Source of the DNA: JAHEEL01 sp963715255
Lineage (GTDB): Bacteria; Actinomycetota; Acidimicrobiia; Spongiisociales; UBA5794
Assembly (NCBI GenBank): GCA_963715255.1
Contig: CAVQRN010000004.1
Coordinates: 186,001 to 250,000 of the forward strand
Length of the DNA stretch: 64,000 nucleotides
Direction: 5' to 3'
The notes beneath the pieces were generated by a model, which did no database searches, had not been told where the DNA came from, and worked only from the letters and a program-made list of their open reading frames with translations. Below are positions 26,409-34,786 of the stretch, one piece after another. The first letter of the stretch is position 1; each line of letters opens with the position of its first letter. Position numbers and translations under genes: made by a program.

Positions 26409-26749
26409 AGGTCCAAGCAAAAGCCAGACACGTGCGGCAGTCGCCGTACAAGGTGCGGCGGGTGCTGGATCTCGTCCGGGGTCTCCCCGTCGACGAGGCG
26501 CGCGTCATATTGACGCACACGCCGCGCCGTGCAGCAGATCCGATCCTCAAGTGCCTCAACTCTGCGATCGCCAACGCAGAGCACAATCTTGCAGCAGACT
26601 CTGAAGAACTCGTGGTCGCGGAGGCGTACGCCGACGAGGGCCCGACCCTCAAGCGATGGCGTCCGCGTGCCAGGGGCCGCGCGACGCGGATCCGCAAGCG
26701 CACGAGCCATATAACGATCATCGTCGCAGACACGGAGGAGGGCGCCTGA
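26405..26749 (+). CDS. rplV: 50S ribosomal protein L22
   Basis: This 114-residue protein matches L22, whose beta-hairpin lines the exit tunnel: VRQSPYKVRRVLDLVRG near the start, ADSEELVVAEAYADEGPTLKR and RPRARGRATRIRKRTSHI forming the hairpin loop. No insertion of the macrolide-resistance type is seen. It overlaps rpsS by four bases and rpsC by one. Confidence 0.97.
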   Translation: MKVQAKARHVRQSPYKVRRVLDLVRGLPVDEARVILTHTPRRAADPILKCLNSAIANAEHNLAADSEELVVAEAYADEGPTLKRWRPRARGRATRIRKRTSHITIIVADTEEGA

Positions 26750-28274
26750 TGGGCCAGAAGATCCATCCCTACGGCCTGCGGCTCGGAATCGTCACCGACT
26801 GGAAGTCCCGTTGGTACAGCGAGAAGGACTACGCCGCTCAGGTCAACGAAGACCACAGAATCCGGAAGTACCTGCGCGATGAATTGACACGCGGTGCGGT
26901 TTCACGGATCGACATCGAGCGGATCGGTGACAAGAAGGTCCAGATCGACATCCACACCGGGCGTCCGGGCGTGGTCATCGGTCGCGGCGGCGCGGAGGCC
27001 GAACGGCTCCGCAGCGGCCTCGAGGATCTGTCCGGCCGCATCGTCAAATTCAATGTCATCGAAGTCTCGAACCCTGAGCTCGATGCTCAGCTTCTCGCAC
27101 GCAGCGTTGCCGACCAGCTCGAAGGGCGCGTCGCGTGTTCCGGCGTGCGATGAAACGCACGGTGACCACCGCGATGAAGGCGGGCGCCGAAGGTGTCCGT
27201 GTCCAGGCCCAGGGTCGTCTCGGTGGAGCCGACATGGGGCGTCGGGAGTGGTACCTCGAGGGCCGTGTGCCGCTGCACACGCTCCGGGCCGACATCGACT
27301 ACGGGCAGGCCACGGCCCGCACGTCCGTGGGTGCCGTCGGTATCAAGGTTTGGGTGTATCGCGGAGACCTGCTCACCTCGGTGACTGCCCGCAATGAGAA
27401 GATCGCTGCCGAGGCACGCCTCGCTGCAGGCGGTCCTGCCCAGCGACGTCGTTCCGCACGATCGCGCGCCGAATCGGCCGCGGGCGAGGCTGGCGGCAAA
27501 CGCCTCATCGAGGCCGGCGGTGGCAAGCGTCCCGTCGAGTCTGGTGCCGGCGGCAAGACCGGCAAGCGCCTCATCGAGGCAGGGGGCGGCAGACGCAAGC
27601 CCACAACAGGCGATGCAGCTGCCGAGTTCAAGGAGGCTCGCCGGGCCACGGAAGACGGCGTCGAGGACGCGGTTGTCTCCGCGGAGCTTGCGGCGATTGT
27701 TGCCGAAGCGGCTGCCGTTGAAGCCGTCGTCGAGGCGGTAGAGGCCGAGACGTCGGCGGTCGAAGTAGTTGAGACGGCGGTTGTCGCCGAAGCGGTCGCC
27801 GAGGAAGCCGAAATCGAAGCTGTCATCGCTGAGGTCGTCGCCGAGGTCGCCGTAGAAGAGGCGGTCGTCGCGGAGGTTGTCGCCGAGGAGACTGGGTCGG
27901 AAGAGGCCATCGTCGAAGCCGTGATTGCCGAGGAACGAGCCGAGGAAGCGGTCGTCGAAGCTGCGGTCGCCGAAGCTCTTGCCGCAGTGGCAGAAGAGAT
28001 TGCCGAGGCTGCCGATGACGGTGCCATCGAGGCCACCGTCGAGGCGGTTGTGGCCGAAGAAGAAGCGGTCGAGGCGGTTGCGAAGGCGATCGAAGCCGAG
28101 GCAGTCGCCGAAGTGGAGGAGACCCCCACGGTCGAAACCACTGAGGTCGTAAAGACTCAGAAGGTCGACCACGAGAGCCCACAGCCCACCGCCGACAGCC
28201 GACAACCTGCAGCTGACGCCTCGGAGTCGGAGACTGGTAGCGCAGGCGGCTCCTCTGAAGGGGGTGAGTCCTGA
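26749..28274 (+). CDS. rpsC: 30S ribosomal protein S3, frameshifted, with a long Ala/Glu/Val tail
   Basis: S3 forms part of the mRNA entry tunnel. The N-terminal part (MGQKIHPYGLRLGIV start, KH domain with GRPGVVIGRGGAEAERLR) runs to LEGRVA. Near 27136 the frame slips, and the continuation FRRAMKRTVTTAMKAGAEGV lies in another frame and is open to 28274. Loss of one base or gain of two would explain this. After the normal end near KVWVYRGDLL come two basic repeats (GKRLIEAGGG) and then about 200 residues of Ala, Glu and Val. The joined protein would have about 508 residues against a usual 210-280. The last part is encoded by AGC-type repeat DNA. Confidence 0.9.
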
Positions 28275-28687
28275 TGTTGATGCCAAAGCGGACCAAGTAC
28301 CGGAAGGTCCAGAAGGGCCGTATGTCGGGGAAGGCGAAGGGCGGGGCGAGGGTCTCGTTCGGCGAGTACGGGCTCCAGGCGCAAGAGTCGGGATGGATCA
28401 CCGCTCGCCAGATCGAAGCGGCTCGTATCGCGATGACACGAAAGATCAAGCGCGGTGGGAAGGTCTGGATCACTATCTTCCCGGACAAGCCGATCACCGA
28501 GAAGCCGGCCGAGACCCGCATGGGCTCGGGAAAGGGCAATCCTGAGTACTGGGTCGCCGTCATCAAGCCGGGACGGGTGATGTTCGAGATGGCCGGCGTC
28601 GACGAGGAGTTGGCGCGTGAAGCCATGCGCCTGGCCGCTCACAAGTTGCCGGTCAAGACCAAGTTTGTCAGGCGGGAGGACGTATGA
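28274..28687 (+). CDS. rplP: 50S ribosomal protein L16
   Basis: This 137-residue protein matches L16, which helps position A-site tRNA and completes the 50S subunit: MLMPKRTKYRKVQKGRMSG start, GEYGLQAQESGWITARQIEAAR, and MGSGKGNPEYWVAV. The ATG overlaps the rpsC stop, confirming that the open tail of rpsC is the real end of that gene. Confidence 0.98.
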   Translation: MLMPKRTKYRKVQKGRMSGKAKGGARVSFGEYGLQAQESGWITARQIEAARIAMTRKIKRGGKVWITIFPDKPITEKPAETRMGSGKGNPEYWVAVIKPGRVMFEMAGVDEELAREAMRLAAHKLPVKTKFVRREDV

Positions 28688-28902
28688 AGACCGTCGACCT
28701 GCGAAAGCTGAGCTACGCAGAGCTGCAGGAACAGCTCGATGCCGGCAAAGAGGAGCTGTTCAACCTGCGGTTCCAAGTCGTCACGAACCAGCTCGACAAC
28801 ACAGCACGGATCAAAGAGGTGCGGCACAACGTCGCCCGCGTCAAGACGCTGATGCGGGAACAAGAAATCGCCGCCTGGGAAACACAGCAGGAGGAGGCGT
28901 AG
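28684..28902 (+). CDS. rpmC: 50S ribosomal protein L29
   Basis: This 72-residue, two-helix protein matches L29: LRKLSYAELQEQLDAGKEELFNLRFQ and NTARIKEVRHNVARVKTLMRE. It sits beside L23 at the tunnel exit. It overlaps rplP by four bases and directly abuts rpsQ. Confidence 0.96.
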   Translation: MKTVDLRKLSYAELQEQLDAGKEELFNLRFQVVTNQLDNTARIKEVRHNVARVKTLMREQEIAAWETQQEEA

Positions 28903-29157
28903 ATGGAACGGGGACGCCGCAAGATACGCGTCGGAGTCGTCGTTTCGGACGCCAGGGACAAGACGGTCACCGTCGAGGTCCGGGACTCCAAGCGACATCC
29001 GAAGTACGGCAAGACCGTGCCGGTGCGGAAGCGATTCCACGCCCACGATGAAACAAACGATGCCCGCATCGGCGATACCGTACGGATCGTTGAGACCCGT
29101 CCGCTCTCGAAGTCGAAGCACTGGCGCGTCGACGCGGTCGTGGAGCGTGCAAGATGA
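28903..29157 (+). CDS. rpsQ: 30S ribosomal protein S17
   Basis: This 84-residue protein matches S17, an OB-fold 16S rRNA binder: RKIRVGVVVSDARDKTVTVEV, KRHPKYGKTVPVRKRFHAHDE and GDTVRIVETRPLSKSKHWRV. It overlaps rplN by four bases. Complete and ordinary. Confidence 0.97.
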   Translation: MERGRRKIRVGVVVSDARDKTVTVEVRDSKRHPKYGKTVPVRKRFHAHDETNDARIGDTVRIVETRPLSKSKHWRVDAVVERAR

Positions 29158-29522
29158 TCCAACAGGAGTCCAGGATCAGGGTTGCCGACAATACCGGGGC
29201 CAAAGAGGTCCTGGTCATCCGCGTCCTCGGTGGATCGGGTAGGCGCTATGGCAGTCTGGGCGATATCGTCGTAGCCACGGTCAAAGATGCCACACCCGGC
29301 GGAAGCGTGAAGAAGGGTGAGGTCGTCAAGGCCGTGGTCGTGCGGACCAAGAAGGAGAACCGTCGTCCCGACGGGACCTACATCCGCTTCGATGACAACG
29401 CCTGCGTGATCATCAACGACCAGCAGCAGCCCCGCGGCACCCGAATCTTCGGACCGGTCGGACGTGAGTTGCGCGACAAGAAGTTCATGCGGATCGTGTC
29501 GCTGGCACCGGAGGTGCTGTGA
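29154..29522 (+). CDS. rplN: 50S ribosomal protein L14
   Basis: This 122-residue protein matches L14, which forms intersubunit bridges: MIQQESRIRVADNTGAKEV start, GDIVVATVKDATPGG, VKAVVVRTKKENRRPDG and GTRIFGPVGRELRDKKF. It is the first gene of the spc group but is continuous with the S10 group here. The stop overlaps the rplX start by one base. Confidence 0.98.
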   Translation: MIQQESRIRVADNTGAKEVLVIRVLGGSGRRYGSLGDIVVATVKDATPGGSVKKGEVVKAVVVRTKKENRRPDGTYIRFDDNACVIINDQQQPRGTRIFGPVGRELRDKKFMRIVSLAPEVL

Positions 29523-29827
29523 TGAAGCTGAAGAAGGGTGACACCGTGATGGTCATCACCGGCAAGGATGCCGGCACGCAGAGCAAGATCGCCAAGGTCT
29601 TTCCCTCGCGCAACAGGATCATCGTCGAAGGCGTTGCCACGGCGAAGCGTTCTCAGCGACCGAGCGGCCAAACCATGCAGGGCGGCATCATCGACAAGGA
29701 CATGCCAATTGATGCGTCCAACGTCATGATCGTCTGTACGGACTGCGGACCGACTCGCATCGGCGCAGGGTTCGACGACGAGGGCCGCAAGTACCGCGTC
29801 TGCCGCAAGTGTGGAGGTGAGCTCTAA
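29522..29827 (+). CDS. rplX: 50S ribosomal protein L24
   Basis: This 101-residue protein matches L24, an early assembly initiator: MKLKKGDTVMVITGKDAGTQ forms the KOW motif, followed by VEGVATAKRSQRP and a C-terminal CTDCGPTRIGAG then CRKCGG. The two CxxC pairs form a zinc-ribbon-like end seen in some bacterial L24 proteins. ATG 29522 overlaps the rplN stop; a GTG three bases earlier is an alternative. Confidence 0.95.
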   Translation: MKLKKGDTVMVITGKDAGTQSKIAKVFPSRNRIIVEGVATAKRSQRPSGQTMQGGIIDKDMPIDASNVMIVCTDCGPTRIGAGFDDEGRKYRVCRKCGGEL

Positions 29828-30384
29828 TGGCTCCTCGCCTCAAAGAGAAGTACGACAACGAGTTCGCTGCTCAGCTCAAAGAAGACCTGGGTCTCGAGAA
29901 CGCGATGCAAATTCCTCGTCTGTCGAAGATCGTGGTGAACATGGGTGTCGGTGACGCTGCCCAGGACGCCAAGCTCATGGACTCGGCAGTTGAGGACCTG
30001 CGGATCATCACCGGGCAGCAGCCCAAAGTGATGCTGGCACGGAAGTCGATCTCGAACTTCAAGCTCCGTGAGGGGGTCCCGGTCGGAGCATCGGTGACGT
30101 TGCGCGGTGCCCGGATGTGGGAGTTCCTCGATCGTCTCATCGCCACCGCGATCCCGCGTATCAGGGACTTCCGTGGCTTGAACCCGAAGGGTTTCGACGG
30201 CCGCGGCAACTACAACTTCGGCGTCACCGAACAGCTGATCTTTCCCGAGATCGACTACGACAAGGTTTCCACAGTCCGCGGCATGGACATCGCGTTCGTG
30301 ACCACGGCAGCAACCGACGAGCAAGGCAGGGCGTTACTCGATGCGTTCGGGTTCCCGTTCCGCCGTCAACAGGCAGGTGTGTGA
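29827..30384 (+). CDS. rplE: 50S ribosomal protein L5
   Basis: This 185-residue protein matches L5, the 5S rRNA binder at the central protuberance: MQIPRLSKIVVNMGVGDA, ITGQQPKVMLARKSISNFKLREGVPVG split over about 60-85, and PEIDYDKVSTVRGMDIAFVTTA. It overlaps rplX by one base and rpsN by one. Confidence 0.97.
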   Translation: MAPRLKEKYDNEFAAQLKEDLGLENAMQIPRLSKIVVNMGVGDAAQDAKLMDSAVEDLRIITGQQPKVMLARKSISNFKLREGVPVGASVTLRGARMWEFLDRLIATAIPRIRDFRGLNPKGFDGRGNYNFGVTEQLIFPEIDYDKVSTVRGMDIAFVTTAATDEQGRALLDAFGFPFRRQQAGV

Positions 30385-30689
30385 TGGCGAAGACATCGAA
30401 GGTCGCCAAGAACAATAAGAGGAAAGTGATCGTCGACCGGTACGCCGTGCGCCGTGCGGAGCTCGTCGCGATCGTCAAGGATCCGAAAGCCTCATACGAG
30501 GACAAACGCGAGGCCTATCAGAAGATCGCCAAGATGCCGCGCGATGCGAGCGCGACTCGCTACCGCAACCGGTGTGGCGTCACGGGCCGACCCCGCGGCT
30601 ACTTCCGCAAGTTCGGCATGTCGCGTTCATCGCTCCGCGAACTCGCCCACAACGGCGAGCTCCCCGGCGTGAGAAAGGCTTCGTGGTAA
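30384..30689 (+). CDS. rpsN: 30S ribosomal protein S14 (long, zinc-independent type)
   Basis: This is a 101-residue S14. It lacks the CxxC...CxxC zinc finger of the short form and has a single Cys in NRCGVTGRPRGYFRKFGMSRS. Actinobacteria often carry a zinc form in this operon and a zinc-free form elsewhere, so a zinc-free copy here is worth noting. The start overlaps the rplE stop. It binds 16S rRNA in the head. Confidence 0.95.
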   Translation: MAKTSKVAKNNKRKVIVDRYAVRRAELVAIVKDPKASYEDKREAYQKIAKMPRDASATRYRNRCGVTGRPRGYFRKFGMSRSSLRELAHNGELPGVRKASW

Positions 30690-30691
30690 TC

Positions 30692-31087
30692 ATGCAGTCT
30701 GATCCCATCGCCGACATGCTCACCCGCATTCGCAATGCCAACATGGCGCTACATCCGGAGACGACGATGCCGTCGTCGAAGCTGAAAGAACAAGTCGCTC
30801 GCATTCTCTCCGAAGAGGGCTTCATCGACGGATACAAGGTCGAGGATGCTCGCGTCGGCAAACAGCTCACCGTGCGGCTCCGGTACGACGGCAATCGTCA
30901 GCCGATCCTTGCCGGCATCAAGCGGGTCTCAAAGCCGGGTCTCCGCGTCTACTCGAGCGCATCCGACGTACCCCGTGTTCGGGGCGGAATTGGCATCTCA
31001 ATCGTTTCGACCTCCGACGGCGTCATGACCGACCGGGAGGCTCGCCGACGCAACGTCGGCGGCGAAGTCCTCTGCAAGGTGTGGTGA
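30692..31087 (+). CDS. rpsH: 30S ribosomal protein S8
   Basis: This 131-residue protein matches S8, an early 16S central-domain binder and translational repressor of the spc operon in E. coli: MQSDPIADMLTRIRNANMA start, LRVYSSASDVPRVRGGIGISIVSTS and TDREARRRNVGGEVLCKVW end. The frame is open upstream, but the conserved start is ATG 30692, three bases after rpsN. Confidence 0.97.
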   Translation: MQSDPIADMLTRIRNANMALHPETTMPSSKLKEQVARILSEEGFIDGYKVEDARVGKQLTVRLRYDGNRQPILAGIKRVSKPGLRVYSSASDVPRVRGGIGISIVSTSDGVMTDREARRRNVGGEVLCKVW

Positions 31088-31088
31088 C

Positions 31089-31631
31089 ATGAGTCGCATT
31101 GGAAACGCACCGATCGAGCTTCCGCCAGACGTCGAAATTTCTGTCGACGGAAGCGCCGTCATCGTGAAGGGCCCGAAGGGTTCCCTCACCCAGGCGCTTG
31201 ATCCTCGGATCAGTGTCTCGGTCGAAGACGGGATCGTCACCGTCGCCAGAGAGAACGACCAACGCGAGGCTCGCGCCCTGCACGGTCTGACCCGTGCGCT
31301 GATCGCCAACATGGTGGTCGGGGTTTCGACCGGATACACGAAGGAACTCCAGGCGGTTGGCGTTGGCTACCGCGGTGCGCTGAAAGGCACCGCACTCGAG
31401 CTTCAGGTCGGGTTCTCACATCCCGTGGAGATCAAAGCACCCGATGGCATCACCTTCGAGGTCCCCGAGCCGACGAAGTTCATCGTCAGCGGGATCGACA
31501 AACAACTCGTTGGCCAGGTTGCGGCGAACATCCGCTCCGTGCGTCCGCCAGAGCCGTACAAGGGCAAGGGCATTCGCTACGTCGACGAATATGTACGCCG
31601 CAAGGCCGGGAAGGCAGGGGTGTCCGGATGA
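31089..31631 (+). CDS. rplF: 50S ribosomal protein L6
   Basis: This 180-residue protein matches L6, near the factor-binding site: SRIGNAPIELP start, VKGPKGSLTQ, RALIANMVVGVSTGYTKEL and the C-terminal PEPYKGKGIRYVDEYVRRKAGKAG. Its stop overlaps the rplR start. Confidence 0.97.
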   Translation: MSRIGNAPIELPPDVEISVDGSAVIVKGPKGSLTQALDPRISVSVEDGIVTVARENDQREARALHGLTRALIANMVVGVSTGYTKELQAVGVGYRGALKGTALELQVGFSHPVEIKAPDGITFEVPEPTKFIVSGIDKQLVGQVAANIRSVRPPEPYKGKGIRYVDEYVRRKAGKAGVSG

Positions 31632-31981
31632 GAGGTTCACGCACAGACGCGCGGCGACGCCGCCACTTCCGGGTGCGCAAGAAGGTGCACGGCACCGCCG
31701 CTCGCCCCCGACTCGCGGTGTTCCGCAGCAACCGCTACATCTACGCACAGATCATCGACGACGATCAGGGTGTCACCATGGCTTCGGCCTCATCTCGCGA
31801 GGGCAGTCTCGCGAAGAAGACCCTGAACGTCGACACGGCAACCGAAGTCGGGAAGCTCGTCGGCGCCCGCGCCAAGGATGCTGGTGTCGACACGGTTGTC
31901 TTCGACCGGGGTGGGTTCGCCTTCCACGGGCGCGTCAAGGCGCTGGCCGATGGAGCCCGCAAGTCCGGGCTGGAGTTCTAG
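31628..31981 (+). CDS. rplR: 50S ribosomal protein L18
   Basis: This 117-residue protein matches L18, which anchors 5S rRNA: RRRRHFRVRKKVHGTAARPRLAVFRSNRYIYAQIIDD, read in two blocks, and the end FDRGGFAFHGRVKALADGARKSGLEF. It overlaps rplF by four bases. Confidence 0.97.
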   Translation: MRGSRTDARRRRHFRVRKKVHGTAARPRLAVFRSNRYIYAQIIDDDQGVTMASASSREGSLAKKTLNVDTATEVGKLVGARAKDAGVDTVVFDRGGFAFHGRVKALADGARKSGLEF

Positions 31982-31988
31982 GAGCGCT

Positions 31989-32591
31989 ATGACGAACCGT
32001 GACAACACCAATCGAAATGACCGCAGGGACCGCAGAGACCGCAGGGAACGCCGCGAGCCGGAGTTCGACGAGCGGGTCATCGCAATCAACCGCGTCGCCA
32101 AGGTCGTCAAGGGTGGCCGCCGATTCTCGTTCACCGCTCTCGTAACCGTCGGCAACGGCAACGGCAAGGTCGGGATCGGATACGGCAAGGCCAAAGAGGT
32201 TCCCATGGCCATTCAGAAGGGCATGGAGATCGCAAAGAAGAACATGTTCGACGTGCCGATGGCCGGCCAGACGATCATCCATGAGGTGATCGGCGAGCAG
32301 AGTGCTTCACGCGTGCTTCTCAAGCCGGCTGCACCGGGTACCGGGGTCATCGCCGGAGGCGCAGTCCGCCAGATCCTCGAGGCAGCAGGGGTCAAGGACA
32401 TCCTGTCGAAGTCCCTCGGATCTCCGACCCATGTCAACGTGGCGAAGGCGACGGTGAATGCGCTCCTGTCTCAGCAGCGTCCCGACGTCGTCGCCAAAGC
32501 CCGGGGAAAGCGCCCGGAGGAACTGTTCCCACCGGCGCTGCTCGCCGCCTACCGGTCTGCCGAGTTGGCGAAGATCCAGGTCGGTAGCTGA
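31989..32591 (+). CDS. rpsE: 30S ribosomal protein S5
   Basis: This is a 200-residue S5. The core from DERVIAINRVAKVVKGGRRFSF through VGNGNGKVGIGYGKAKEVP is typical and contributes to decoding accuracy and the mRNA entry site. The first 25 residues are a low-complexity Asp/Arg/Asn stretch (DRRDRRDRRERRE), encoded by a direct repeat. Actinobacterial S5 proteins often have variable N-termini, so this may be tolerated expansion. Confidence 0.97.
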   Translation: MTNRDNTNRNDRRDRRDRRERREPEFDERVIAINRVAKVVKGGRRFSFTALVTVGNGNGKVGIGYGKAKEVPMAIQKGMEIAKKNMFDVPMAGQTIIHEVIGEQSASRVLLKPAAPGTGVIAGGAVRQILEAAGVKDILSKSLGSPTHVNVAKATVNALLSQQRPDVVAKARGKRPEELFPPALLAAYRSAELAKIQVGS

Positions 32592-32776
32592 TGGCGAAGA
32601 ACCTGAAGATCACATTGGTGCGCAGCACCATCGGTGAGAAACCGAAGACTCGCGCAACCGTAGAGAGTCTCGGGCTGCGGAAGATCAACCAGACGACCAT
32701 ACGACCCGACAGACCGGACGTGCGCGGCATGGTGTTCCATGCGAAGCATCTCCTCGAAGTGGAGGAAATCGGATGA
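32591..32776 (+). CDS. rpmD: 50S ribosomal protein L30
   Basis: This 61-residue protein matches L30: LKITLVRSTIGEKPKTRATVESLGL and the end VRGMVFHAKHLLEVEEI. It overlaps rpsE by one base and rplO by four. Full length. Confidence 0.96.
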   Translation: MAKNLKITLVRSTIGEKPKTRATVESLGLRKINQTTIRPDRPDVRGMVFHAKHLLEVEEIG

Positions 32777-33213
32777 AGCTTCATCACCTCCGACCCCCTG
32801 CGGGGTCGAAGAAGCGCAAGATTCGCGTTGGGCGCGGTGAAGCCGGGCGACGCGGGAAGACCGCCGGGCGCGGTACGAAGGGCCTCAAGGCCCGCAGCAA
32901 GGTGCGTCGCGGCTTCGAGGGTGGTCAGATGCCGCTCCAGCGTCGTATGCCCAAGCTGCGCGGTTTCACGAATCCGAATCGTGTTGAGTACACGGTCATC
33001 AACGTCGAGCGACTCAATGCGTTTGACGCAGGGAGCACCGTGACCGCAGATGATCTGCGGGCCGGTGGACTCGTCAAACATCGCGGCAAGGTCAAGGTCC
33101 TCGGTGAGGGCGAAATCGACCGTGCGCTGACGATCAAGGCCCATGCGTTCAGTCTCGGCGCCGTCGAGAAGATAAAGGCTGCGGGAGGCTCGGTAGAGGT
33201 CCTCGAGGATTGA
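32773..33213 (+). CDS. rplO: 50S ribosomal protein L15
   Basis: This 146-residue protein matches L15, a late assembly protein: MKLHHLRPPAGSKKRKIRVGRGEAGRRGKTAGRGTKG (read in blocks), then GGQMPLQRRMPKLRGFTNP. Ordinary length. A 91-base spacer with a short GGCAC/GTGCC hairpin separates it from secY. Confidence 0.97.
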   Translation: MKLHHLRPPAGSKKRKIRVGRGEAGRRGKTAGRGTKGLKARSKVRRGFEGGQMPLQRRMPKLRGFTNPNRVEYTVINVERLNAFDAGSTVTADDLRAGGLVKHRGKVKVLGEGEIDRALTIKAHAFSLGAVEKIKAAGGSVEVLED

Positions 33214-33304
33214 ACTACGAGCTGTGGGCTCTGAGCTATGAGCGCCGAGCACACGCCCCGGGCACCACTATTGTGCCGTTACCACTGAAGGACCCAACAC
33301 TCCC

Positions 33305-34612
33305 ATGCTGACTGCTTTCAGGAACGCGTTCCGGATCCACGATCTGCGGAACAAGATCCTCTTCACGCTGTTCATCTTCGTTCTGTACCGGCTCGGGACG
33401 ACCGTCCCGGTCCCGGGCGTGGATCTCAATGCGATCAAGGAATTCACCGACTCGGCGACGACCTCCGGGTTCGTCGGGTTGTTGAACCTGTTCTCCGGCG
33501 GCGCGTTGACCCGCATGTCGGTCTTCGCTCTCGGGATCATGCCGTACATCACGTCGTCGATCATTCTTCAGTTGCTCGCCGTTGTTATTCCGAAGTTGCA
33601 GGCCCTTCAGGAGGAAGGCGAGACCGGGCGGAAGGTCATCACACAGTGGACGAGGTATCTCACCGTCATCCTGGCACTCCTCCAGGCGACCGGGTTCTCG
33701 TTCCTGTTCCACTCCGGTCAGCTGACCGGCGGCATCGACCTGATCCCCGACTACACGCCCCGCAACGTGATCATCATCGTCGTGACGATGACCGCCGGTA
33801 CGGCGTTGCTCATGTGGTTCGGTGAATTGATCACCCAGCGCGGAATCGGCAACGGTATGTCGCTGCTGATCTTCATTTCGATCATCTCGCAGATCCCATC
33901 CCAGTTGGCGATCCTCAACGCCAACTCGCAGACCTACCAATTCATCGTCATTGTTGCCGTGATGATCGCCCTGACGATCGGGATCATCTACATCGAGCAG
34001 GGACAGCGCAGGATCCCGGTGCAGTTCTCGAAGCGAGTTCGCGGCCGGAAGGTCATGGGTGGTCAATCCACGTACATTCCGCTGAAGGTGAACATGGCGG
34101 GCGTCATCCCTGTGATCTTCGCAACTTCGATCATGTACTTCCCTGCTCTCATCGCCTCGGTGCTGCCACCAACCGGTTGGGGTGCGACGGTCCGGAACTG
34201 GATCGACACCAATCTGCTGTCTTCGAGCGGCGGCGGCTTCTCGCCGAGCCTCTGGTACATCTTCGTGCTGGCGCTCCTCGTGGTGTTCTTCACCTACTTC
34301 TACACGGCGATCCAGTTCGACCCGGAGCGTCAAGCCGACATGATCCAGCGACAGGGCGGATTCATCCCCGGCATCCGTCCAGGACGGGCGACCGTGCGGT
34401 ACCTGGAGCACGTGCTGAGCCGCATCACGCTGCCCGGCGCGATGTACCTGGCGCTCGTGACGATCCTGCCGTCCATCCTCGGATGGATATGGAGCGTCCC
34501 CGTGGGTCTGTCCGGCGTGTCGATCATCATCGTGGCGGGTGTTGCCCTCGAGACGATGAAGCAGGTCGAGTCCCAGCTGATGATGCGGAACTACGAGGGT
34601 TTCCTCAGCTAG
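33305..34612 (+). CDS. secY: preprotein translocase subunit SecY
   Basis: This 435-residue protein has ten membrane helices, the channel of the Sec translocon. Recognisable blocks are FTLFIFVLYRLGTTVPVPGV in helix 1, the plug region with GLLNLFSGGAL, LGIMPYITSSIILQLL, and RGIGNGMSLLIF. The cytoplasmic loop QRRIPVQFSKRV contacts the ribosome, and the ending has MKQVESQLMMRNYEGFL. It has a separate spacer from rplO but lies in the usual secY-adk-map order. Confidence 0.98.
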   Translation: MLTAFRNAFRIHDLRNKILFTLFIFVLYRLGTTVPVPGVDLNAIKEFTDSATTSGFVGLLNLFSGGALTRMSVFALGIMPYITSSIILQLLAVVIPKLQALQEEGETGRKVITQWTRYLTVILALLQATGFSFLFHSGQLTGGIDLIPDYTPRNVIIIVVTMTAGTALLMWFGELITQRGIGNGMSLLIFISIISQIPSQLAILNANSQTYQFIVIVAVMIALTIGIIYIEQGQRRIPVQFSKRVRGRKVMGGQSTYIPLKVNMAGVIPVIFATSIMYFPALIASVLPPTGWGATVRNWIDTNLLSSSGGGFSPSLWYIFVLALLVVFFTYFYTAIQFDPERQADMIQRQGGFIPGIRPGRATVRYLEHVLSRITLPGAMYLALVTILPSILGWIWSVPVGLSGVSIIIVAGVALETMKQVESQLMMRNYEGFLS

Positions 34613-34626
34613 GAGCTGAGGAAACC

Positions 34627-34723
34627 AGTAGCCGAGTAGCGCTCGGCTCCGCCTCGCTTCAGTAGCTGAGTAGCCGGGCAAGTTCGTCGCTGCTACTCCG
34701 CTACTCCGCTACTCCGCTACTCC
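34627..34723 (+). repeat. 8-bp tandem repeats, two sense arms and a four-unit inverted arm
   Basis: Sense units lie at 34627-34641 and 34661-34675. Four perfect GCTACTCC units follow at 34692-34723. The arms are complementary. The block fills the secY-adk spacer. Confidence 0.8.
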
Positions 34724-34786
34724 GACTCGCGGCTGACGAGCGCAGACTCGCAGTTATCCTCCGCCACTGGACAATCAGGAGTTTCA

